This document shows positions 21,616 through 30,400 of a stretch of DNA of 35,211 bases, piece after piece. The DNA lies in the NCBI GenBank assembly GCA_016187025.1, contig JACPKM010000004.1:1-35211 (forward strand), written 5' to 3'. The translations under genes were made by a program, and so were the position numbers. Source of the stretch: Candidatus Daviesbacteria bacterium. Its GTDB lineage: Bacteria; Patescibacteriota; Microgenomatia; Daviesbacterales; UBA10151. Position 1 is the first letter of the stretch, and every line of letters starts with the position of its first letter. The notes under the pieces are model-generated. The model had not been told where the DNA came from and did not search any database. It saw nothing but the letters and a program-made list of their open reading frames with translations.

Positions 21616-22755
21616 ATGATTATTGGTTTTGATGGATCCCGGGCATTTTCAAATCAGCGTACTGGAACAGAAAACTACTCCTATCAGCTGCTAAAACATC
21701 TTGCAAAAATTGATACTAAAAATCACTATCTGATATATTTGCGTCCTGCTTCAACAAAGGATTTAGGGCAGAGCAATTATTTAGAAAAAGAGAAAGGCTG
21801 GCCTCAAAACTTTCAGTTTAAAGTTTTGGAGTATTTTCGCTTGTGGACACAGTCTGGACTGGCTTTTGAAACATTTAAACAAAGACTTGATTTGCTTTTT
21901 GTGCCTGCCCACACATTACCAATCATTCATAAACCTGGATTAAAAACCGTACTTACTGTTCATGATTTGGGCTCTGAGTATTTACCTAGAATGCACCAGC
22001 TCAAGCAGAGACTGTATTTATCAGTCATGCAACGGTACCAGCTCAAAACCGCCACCAAAATTATTGCTGTATCCAAGGCTACAAGAGATGATTTAGTGGC
22101 AAAAATTGGTATTAATCCCAGCAAAATAGTGGTTATTTATGAAGGGTATAATAAAAACTTATTCAAACAAGTTAAGTCTGATACACTAGTGAATAGTTTG
22201 AGTTATTTAAATTTAAAACCTAAAACCTATCTTCTATTTGTTGGTACTGTTCAGCCAAGGAAAAATCTTAAGCGTTTGATTTTGGCTTATAATCAATTTC
22301 TTCAGTTAAACAATAATCAAATTCTGGATTTGGTGATAGTTGGCTCTAGAGGCTGGCTCTCAGATGAGATTTTTAGTCTTCCCAAAAAACTGGGAATAGA
22401 AAGTAAAGTAAGGTTTCTAGGATATATTCCTGATGCAAGAATGCCTGCTTTATACTCTGGAGCAGTAGGTTGTGTCTTTCCCTCTCTTTTTGAAGGTTTT
22501 GGCTTGCCAATTTTAGAAGCACAGGCTTGTGGATGTCCTGTACTAACCTCCAGTGTTTCATCTATGCCAGAGGTAGCCGGATCTGGAGCAATTTTGGTGG
22601 ATCCATATTCTATTGACGATATAGTTAAAGGTATGGAAAAATTACAAAGTGAAGGCATTAGAAAGCAGTTAGTCAAAAAAGGATTTGAGAATACCAAAAG
22701 GTTTAGCTGGGAAAAATGCGCCATTCAAACACTCGGAGTGTTAGAAAAGTTATGA
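21616..22755 (+). CDS. Glycosyltransferase family 4 type
   Basis: LLFVGTVQPRKNLKRLILAY; CVFPSLFEGFGLPILEAQACGCPVLTSSVSSMPEVAG. Confidence 0.9.
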   Translation: MIIGFDGSRAFSNQRTGTENYSYQLLKHLAKIDTKNHYLIYLRPASTKDLGQSNYLEKEKGWPQNFQFKVLEYFRLWTQSGLAFETFKQRLDLLFVPAHTLPIIHKPGLKTVLTVHDLGSEYLPRMHQLKQRLYLSVMQRYQLKTATKIIAVSKATRDDLVAKIGINPSKIVVIYEGYNKNLFKQVKSDTLVNSLSYLNLKPKTYLLFVGTVQPRKNLKRLILAYNQFLQLNNNQILDLVIVGSRGWLSDEIFSLPKKLGIESKVRFLGYIPDARMPALYSGAVGCVFPSLFEGFGLPILEAQACGCPVLTSSVSSMPEVAGSGAILVDPYSIDDIVKGMEKLQSEGIRKQLVKKGFENTKRFSWEKCAIQTLGVLEKL

Positions 22756-23471
22756 AAGTAGATGTATTAGGTGTAAAAATTAATGATATCACATTAGATG
22801 AAGCTATAAAAATAGCAGAGAAGCTGATTAATGCTCCCGGAAAATACTATATTGTTACACCAAATCCGGAAATTATCGTTGCTGCCCAAAAAGATTTAAG
22901 ATATAAAAATATATTAAATGATGCAGATTTAGCTATTCCAGATGGAATTGGCTTAAAATTCTCAGGAAAGGTCAAAAATAGGGTAACAGGGGTTGATTTT
23001 GTCGAAAAATTAATTGGCCTTTGTGCCCAAAAGGGCTATACAGTAAGCTTTTTAGGCGGTGAGGAGGGTGTAGCAGAAAAAGCTAAGGAGCGCTTAAAGG
23101 CACAATATCAAAATATATCAGTAAAATTTGCAGGTAGCGGAGGTAGGTTTGACAAAGAAGGGAATTTATTAAGCGGTCAGAGCGCTAAAATTCCTCCATC
23201 AGATGTTTTATTAGTAGCCCTGGGTCCTGGTAAACAAGAAAAATGGATTGCTGCTAATTTAAAAAATACCCCAGTGAAGCTGTTTATTGCAGTTGGAGGG
23301 ACTCTTGATTATCTTTCCGGTAATATATCAAGGGCTCCAAAGTTTGTTAGAAACCTGGGGCTGGAATGGTTTTATAGGGTTATTCTGCAGCCATGGAGAA
23401 TAAAAAGGCAACTTGCTTTAATAAAGTATATTTGGCTATTGACTAGTGCAAGACTGCGTATGTTAAGCTGA
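22752..23471 (+). CDS. WecG/TagA/CpsF family glycosyltransferase
   Basis: VDVLGVKINDITLDEAIKIAEKLI, YIVTPNPEIIVAAQKD, IPDGIGLKF, GGTLDYLSGNISRAPKFVRNLGLEWFYRVILQPWRIKR. Start moved from 22716 to ATG 22752, overlapping the previous TGA. Confidence 0.9.
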   Translation: MKVDVLGVKINDITLDEAIKIAEKLINAPGKYYIVTPNPEIIVAAQKDLRYKNILNDADLAIPDGIGLKFSGKVKNRVTGVDFVEKLIGLCAQKGYTVSFLGGEEGVAEKAKERLKAQYQNISVKFAGSGGRFDKEGNLLSGQSAKIPPSDVLLVALGPGKQEKWIAANLKNTPVKLFIAVGGTLDYLSGNISRAPKFVRNLGLEWFYRVILQPWRIKRQLALIKYIWLLTSARLRMLS

Positions 23472-23476
23472 AAAAT

Positions 23477-23983
23477 ATGGTCACCCAAGTCATGCGGAAA
23501 GATTTACAACCCTATCTTATGGAGTCTAAAGCTGCTGGGGTCAAAGACCCCTATTATTATATTCAGGGACAAGATCATACTATTACTGTTATCACCTCAG
23601 GGAAAAATGGAGCAGAGTATAACAAGACCATCGGGTTTTTTAACAAATATCAAGGAGCAATCACCTTTACCTGTCTTTATGGCCAGGGTGTAGTTGTGAT
23701 GCAAAGAAATGATGAGTTTGGAGAAGCCAAAGAGTTTAGGGTGGCAACCATTAGTCAGGGTAAACAAGTTGAACTGCCATCAGGATGGGGTCATTCCCTT
23801 ATAAACATTGGTAAAAAGTTTTTGCTTGTTATCAACAACCACATTCCCAACAAACTGCAAAACCCAGAACCTATTAAAGTAAAAAAAGGACTTGCATATT
23901 ATGTCGTAGAGAAAAAAGGGGAAGTGGGGTTTGAAACTAACCCTAATTACCGTGTCCGTCCCCAAATTACTACTGCAATGTAG
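23477..23983 (+). CDS. Cupin-like protein (G6P-isomerase-like cupin)
   Basis: YYIQGQDHTITVITSGKNGAEYNKTIG...ISQGKQVELPSGWGHSLINIGKKFLLVINN, cupin-like beta barrel spacing. Confidence 0.5.
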   Translation: MVTQVMRKDLQPYLMESKAAGVKDPYYYIQGQDHTITVITSGKNGAEYNKTIGFFNKYQGAITFTCLYGQGVVVMQRNDEFGEAKEFRVATISQGKQVELPSGWGHSLINIGKKFLLVINNHIPNKLQNPEPIKVKKGLAYYVVEKKGEVGFETNPNYRVRPQITTAM

Positions 23984-24056
23984 ATAAAACTTAGCTTTGG
24001 GCTCTCCATCAAACTTTTCTATGCTAATTAGCAGATATATCAGTATGTTTGCTAAG

Positions 24057-24266
24057 TCAGGTTACAGCTTTCTGAGTTATACCTAACAACCAGAGTACGG
24101 CTTCCTTTTTGTAGCGGCGATCTCCACGGCTATTTATTCTTATTGCGGGAAGCTTTCCTCTTTTTCCCCAGCGTTTGATTGTTAATGGAGAAACCCTTAG
24201 AATTTCTGCAACTTCTTTAACGGTTAATAAATCGGGTAAATTTTCAAGTGAGACTTTGTTAGCCAT
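24057..24266 (-). CDS. Small MerR/excisionase-like HTH protein (HTH_17 type)
   Basis: LLTVKEVAEILRVSPLTIKRWGKRGKLPAIRINSRGDRRYKKEAVLWLLG. Confidence 0.85.
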   Translation of the reverse strand: MANKVSLENLPDLLTVKEVAEILRVSPLTIKRWGKRGKLPAIRINSRGDRRYKKEAVLWLLGITQKAVT

Positions 24267-24276
24267 TCTAAGTCAT

Positions 24277-24306
24277 TGTATATCATAACTAAACAGATAG
24301 TGTCAA
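24277..24306 (-). promoter_or_regulatory. Candidate promoter of the small HTH gene
   Basis: Minus strand TTGACA (24306-24301), 18 nt, TATACA (24282-24277), 10 nt before ATG 24266. Confidence 0.5.
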
Positions 24307-24370
24307 GAGTTTAAAGCATAGATTGTATAGCCCTACCTGATCAAGTTTTTTTACTCCAGATAAATACTTA

Positions 24371-24399
24371 TTGACACATACCATTATTATTAATAATCT
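24371..24399 (+). promoter_or_regulatory. Candidate promoter of the giant gene
   Basis: TTGACA (24371-24376), 17 nt, TAATCT (24394-24399). The tracked ORF start (TTG 24371) coincides with this -35 box. Confidence 0.45.
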
Positions 24400-24442
24400 A
24401 AGATTATACCCAAATTCATGCAGGCGGATTGGGTTTGTTTGC

Positions 24443-27400
24443 ATGAAAAAATTAGATCAAAAAGGTATTGCTATACTGCCTTTGATAATCTTAGGAGTTC
24501 TTCTTCTTGCTCTTCCTGCAGGAGTATATTTAACCCAGAAAACTCAGGTTTTAAAATCAAGAGCCAATGAATGTAACCAGGTTTGTGAAGACCGTGAGGT
24601 ATGCGATGAAGAAGAAGTATGTGATGAAGAGGAGGTCTGTGATGAAGAAGAAGTATGCGATGAAGAAGAAGTATGTGATGAAGAGGAGGTCTGTGATGAA
24701 GAAGAAGTATGCGATGAAGAAGGCAACTGCCATAATGAACAAACCAACTGCAGAACTGAGAAAAGCAATTGCCGGAGTGAACAAAGCAATTGCCGGAGTG
24801 AAAAAAATAATTGCCGTACTGAGAAAAACAATTGCAGGCAAGAGAAGAATAATTGCAGGGAAGAACAGTTTAACTGTAGACAAGAATGTCCTGAGCCTGT
24901 AGAGCTATTTACCTCACCTGAAGAGAATAATCCGGTTCAGAGTATAGTAGAAAATGTCAGTGAGGTAATAACTGGCTGTGATTGGGAAAGAAAAGACAAT
25001 GAGTGCTCAGGTGGCGGTCCCGGAATGGTGTATGAAATATACCAAAATAGTTGTAACCAGGAGTTTGATAAACGTAATGAGCATTTTGAAGAAGGGGTAT
25101 GTGGTGATGGAGAAGAAGAGCAGCAGCAAGAAGAGCAAGAACAAGCTGATTTCCAAGGTGGTCAGGATGAGGATGCTGAGTCTGCTCAAGAAGGAGAGGA
25201 GCAGGGTCAGCAGGAAGAGCAGACTACCATATCCCAAACCCAGATAGATATAAATGCCGCCTCAGGTAATGTAGGGGTAGGCCAACCAGATACCCAAAGC
25301 CCCCAAGAGCCTGAAATGCCATCTTTATCTTATACTCCAGCTCCGCCAGTTGAAGCCCCAGAATCTACAAGCAAAACTGTTAAACAATATGTGCCTCAGG
25401 TTGTGCAAGGCAGCTGTTATGCTAGAATTACCTGCAAAAAAGACAGAGAAGGATTATTAACTGGTTATGCCACAAAAGTATGGTTTGACCAGGAAACCAG
25501 TTCAACTTCTTCCAGCTGTCCTGAATCAGAAAGCGTATATGCTCCAAATGAATGTCCTTTTGCAGAAACTTCATCAAATGCAAAAGAGGGATTTCAAGGA
25601 GAAACCAAGGTTTATACAAAGCAGTCACTTAAAGAAATTGTGCAAGAAGTGGCAGAGTGTTCTTATCAAGAACAGTCAAAAGAGATTGAATGCTCAAAAG
25701 GGTTTAGATGCTGGGCGGATTTTTATACAGATATGACTGTGGGTTGTCAGTGGAAGCCTAAACCTACTAAATTCCATTGTGATAGTGATGACCAGTGTTT
25801 AACAGAGGAAGAAAGAAAATTCAAACAAGAAGAAAAGCAAAGAATAGAAAAAATTGCCCAAATGCTTTCTATAGATGAAAGCGCAGAAAACCGTTGTGGC
25901 ATTGTAGACTATTGTGATCCTAGCAAAAACGGAAAAAGAATATATAAAGATGTTTGTCTGGGTGATGAAACTGCCAGAGTAGAAGATGATTCAACATGTT
26001 TACCTTTTGAAGGCAGAGATCCCAGTGTTGCAGTCTCTGAAAAACTAAATGAGGTCAAACAAGAGCAACCAAATATTATTGGCTCAACCCTAGGATTTTT
26101 AGGTGGTTTTGCAGCCAGAACTACCGGAGGAATAATAGGTCAGGCATCTGATAATGCCAGGGATATTGTAAACAATGCCGGTAGGCTAGTAGGTATTATT
26201 GCTAGCTCTGAAGATCCGCTGGGTAACTCAATCAAAGCTTTGGAACTTGCAAATCAAGAGATTCAGGGAGGTGCGCTAACAAAAGATTTCCATGAGGCGG
26301 AAGTAAAGTTTCTTTCCTCAGAGGAGTTCAGAGGCACAATTACTTATGCAAATGAGTTTTGGAACAACTATTCTGAAGAAAGACGGGCAAGACTGACAAA
26401 TCCTGATGGAAGTTTAAGAGTTTGCGGAATGACAGTTTTCTTTGATGTTTGCCGGGGAGAGGAAGAAAAAAGCTGGCAGCAAGCAGTTAGTGAGGCTACT
26501 CAGGTTTCATCCACCATAGAGGATCCAATTCAGGCAAGAGATGCAGTGCTCAAAGCAGTGGGAGTGAATATGGCAGCTGAGATCAAAGGCCATAAAACCA
26601 TTTTTGGTGAGGTGGCTTTGGCTCAGCCTGGCTCCAATGTATCAGATGCTTGGAGAAAGTCATCTGCCATAAAACTGGCAAATGAAATGGGAATTGACCT
26701 TGATGTACACCCTGATACTTGGGATCCGGTAAAAAGAGAAGTGTATTTGGCCAAAATTAAAAATGGTGAGTTCAACTTACTTGAGGCAACTCTTGATTCA
26801 GTGAACCCCGGTGTAATTTTTACCCCTATTGCAGCAGGTAAAGAAAGAGAGTTGGTAACTGAGATCTGTGTTCAACATGAAGGGGCTCTTTGTGCTCTGG
26901 AAGGCGACAGCGGCAGAGGATTTGAAAAGTTAACTGAGGCAGATTTGGAAAAGGCCAAAGGTTTAAGTCAAAAATATGGTCTTGAGGGAGGGTTTACTGG
27001 TGCACCTCTGGATAAAGTTAAAGAATTTGCTAAGTTAAAGGCCAGTTCCTTAACTGGTTCAAATCTAGATTTAGGCAATTCTGATAATGTGGCAAGATTG
27101 CTAAATATCAGTTCTGATCAGGCCAAAAATGTGATGACTGATTTTAACTATATTAGCATTATTGGGTTTAAAACTAAACAAGACACAGATATAGGAAAAC
27201 TTACAAAAGAGGCTGAGGAAAACTTTGCTTTGGAGCATACCTTAAATACTTTATTTACCATTCCAGACCTGATACCTGGTGGTCATGGGGTAAAGCTGGC
27301 TGCAAAAGAAGTTGTAAAAAAATCAGCAACAGCAGCCATAAGAGCTTCAGGAAAAGAATTGGTGGAAAAAGCTACAGAAATTGCAGGAAAAGATTTTCTG

Positions 27401-30400
27401 CGAAGTGTTGAAGGGGAAGCAGTTGCAAGAGAAATTGCAGACAAACTAGCAAGGGGTGTTTCTGTGCGAGATTTAACATCTGAGGAAAGGTTTCTTCACT
27501 TTCTAAATACAGGTGAAGATCTTACATCAGCAGCTCAGAAAAATGCTCTGGAAATTGCAGCAGAACAGGCTGGTAGGGAGTTTGCTCAGAGCCAGCAAGG
27601 TATAGACTTGGCTTTGCAGGCTGCAGAAAAAAGAGCCAAAGGTGAGGATTTAACAGCAAAAGAGAAGGTTACATGGCTTCTATCAGGTCAGGGTGATGTA
27701 TCTGATGAGGTAGCGGAAGATGTGCTAGAGCAAGCTACAAAAGACATTGGGCAAGGTGCTCAGAAAAAGATAGCAGATGGAGTGCCTGTAGAGGATTTAA
27801 CCCCTGAGGAACAATTTGCAGCCTTTTTGGAAGGATCTAGTGCAGCTGTAAAAGAGGAGCTGGAAACCACAGATGAAATGGTTGAGCTTTTTAAATCCGC
27901 AGCAGTAAAGCTTGCCAGAAATGAGACTCCAACTACCCAGGAAAGTATAGCCTACAACCAATTCCTTAAAGCCAGTAAAAAAACAGATGATGGCCGCTGG
28001 GCCAAAGAATTAGCAGCCCAAGCAGTAGAGGAGGCAAAAGGTTTACCACCTTCTCCACCAGATAACCTGACAAGAGCAGCCCTGGAGGTTGCCCATAATC
28101 CAACCGGCCAACTAGACAATGCAGCTGTGGTTGCCCAGCAGGGAGCGCTTAATTTAACAGAACCGGCACCATCAGGTGTGCTAGGAACCCTTGCTCAGCT
28201 TCCGGGTGCAGTGGTTGATGGTGCAAAGCAATTAGTAGGAGGACTTAGAAAAGAGGGGGCAGAAGTGGCTTTGGCTTCAGAAACTCAAGCTCCTGTTGTC
28301 AGGCTAGTCGCAGAAGGAGGACAAGATGGGATGGCAGAGACTGCGGATATAACAGCAAAACTTGGAGCAAAAGAAGAAAAAATTGCTGCAGTTCAGCCGG
28401 AAAAGATCCAGACTGATCTTCAACTGGTTGATGCTGCGCGAGGAGCTGCAGAAGGCGCAGTCCAAGCAGCCCAGTCTGCTGCTGATCAATTAAGACACGC
28501 TTTGGGATTAGGAGGGGGAGAAGCAGAAAGAACCAGACTGGCGCAAATAGCCAAAGATAGAGAGCTTACTCATACTATACCTTTGGCAGCTGATTTAGTG
28601 GATACAATTAGAGCAACCCCCCAAGTATATAAAGGAGAGCTTGGAACCTTTGTTAAGGCGGAGGAACACAGGTTAATTTTTAGAGGTGAAGATGGAGTCA
28701 TCAATATCATTTCGGTAGATGATAGGTCTAATGATCTGGTAAGACATCAATTGAGAGTGTTAGATGCGGGCAAAGGCCAGCACGGTCTGCCAAAAGGATA
28801 TGGGGATGTAGAAAGACTAGGTAGTCCAATTGGAGTCAGGGTTGAAGCTGTCAAAGGAGATAACCTGGTTAGGTTTGGTCTGGCAGGGCAGAAACTTACT
28901 CTTGATGAAGCCTACAGATTAGTTGATGATTTAGTCTCTGCCCATATTTTAACCGGTTCACCTCACGGAAAACTGAGCTTGGAGGATGTAGTGATTCAAA
29001 CAGAAGGTTTTGGCGCAAACAAAACCCACATCTGGAAATTTGATAACTACGGTTTTAGAGAAACAGGTCAAACAACCTCCGTGATGATTAGGGAAACCCA
29101 AAGACTGGTTGATGGATTATTTAATCCAAGCAATGGTTTAGTGGATATTCCGGCTGATTTGGCAAACAAAATGAGGCAGGAGTTAATAGATAAATTAGAT
29201 AGGATTGAACTTAAAGAATATTCCAATAAAGATGATTTACTAGGCTCTCTAAAAGAAGAGGTAGAAAAGTTAAAAAGCGGCGCTCCAACCGAACCAAAAG
29301 TTACACCGGATAAAGGCAAAACTCAAGAGATACCAAGACCCAAAGCTGCAGAAGCCGAACCGGCAGCGCCTAAAGTCGAGCCGGAAGCTCCAAAGGTAGA
29401 AGAACCAAGAGTCCCTGCTTTTGTCCCTGCACCAATAAAACCAGTGGTTGAGGTTGTTCAACAAACCGCGGTTAATGTGGTAAGCGCAGTTGGGTATAGG
29501 GGAGTCAGTGTAGAAAATGTGGTGGAAAAGGCAAGGAAGGCAGGAGTTTTTAGAAACAATGTACAACTGCTCCAAGGAGGATCAGTAGAGTACGAAGAAA
29601 TTCTTTCTGTTTTAAGAGGAAAACCAAAAGGGAATAAGTTTGGTGATTTAGTTTCCGGGCCCCACGACGCGTTAACTTTTGAGGATAAAAAAGGAGTATT
29701 AAGCGTATTTTCTTCTGAAAAAGATCCAAAAAGCCTCTTTCTGGAAAGAAGAAAGGTTTTGGATGATGCAAACGGATGCTGCGGGTTAGAGCAATACCTT
29801 GGTGATATAAGATATGGATCAAAGGTTGTGGGGTATAAAGTTGAAAAGATTGAGGGCTCAACACTAGAGCAAACATTGGGGACAAAGAAACTTAGCTTGG
29901 AAGAGGCCCGTAAGATTGTTCAGGATTTTATTGAGGCCCAAAAGAGAACAGGCTATGCACATGGTGATTTACGGTTAGATGATATTGTCATCAAAACAAC
30001 TTCCAGTCCCGGGGGCTCACCTGTGTATTATGCTAAGTTTGCTTCATGGGCCCAAAGGGATCTAGTTGATGACCCATCAGAGATGGCCCGGGAAGTGGAA
30101 AAACTGGTAGATTGGTTATTTACCTCAAGGTCAGTAGATATCCCGGATGAAACAGCACAGGCATTAGTAAGGGAGATTAAAGGTAAACTATCATCTGCCG
30201 GTTACACAAGAGCTGAGTATTCTTCTGCAGCAAGCGATGTTTTGAGAAGCTTGGATCAAGAGATAGGTAATCTAAAGTTTAACCCCCAAGTATGCTTAGT
30301 TGCACCTTTTGCTACTGCAGGAAAAGTAGGACTGCTTAATACTCCAAATCAAGCTGTGTTAGGAGTGAATTCTTCAAACTGTGGGGAGGAATTAAGTCAA

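Noticed and set aside
18667-23983. Integrated mobile element next to the tRNA pair
   Set aside because: No integrase, no duplicated tRNA 3' end found, and neighbours are cell-surface housekeeping genes.
24599-24723. CRISPR-like tandem repeat
   Set aside because: The 54-bp units are directly adjacent with no spacers and encode in-frame CDEEEV hexads.
24544-25247. Overlapping ORFs in other frames across the Cys-repeat region (24544-24831 -, 24557-24883 -, 24567-24902 +, 24978-25247 +, 25007-25237 -)
   Set aside because: Artefacts of the GAA/GAT-rich tandem repeats keeping all frames open; low-complexity products.
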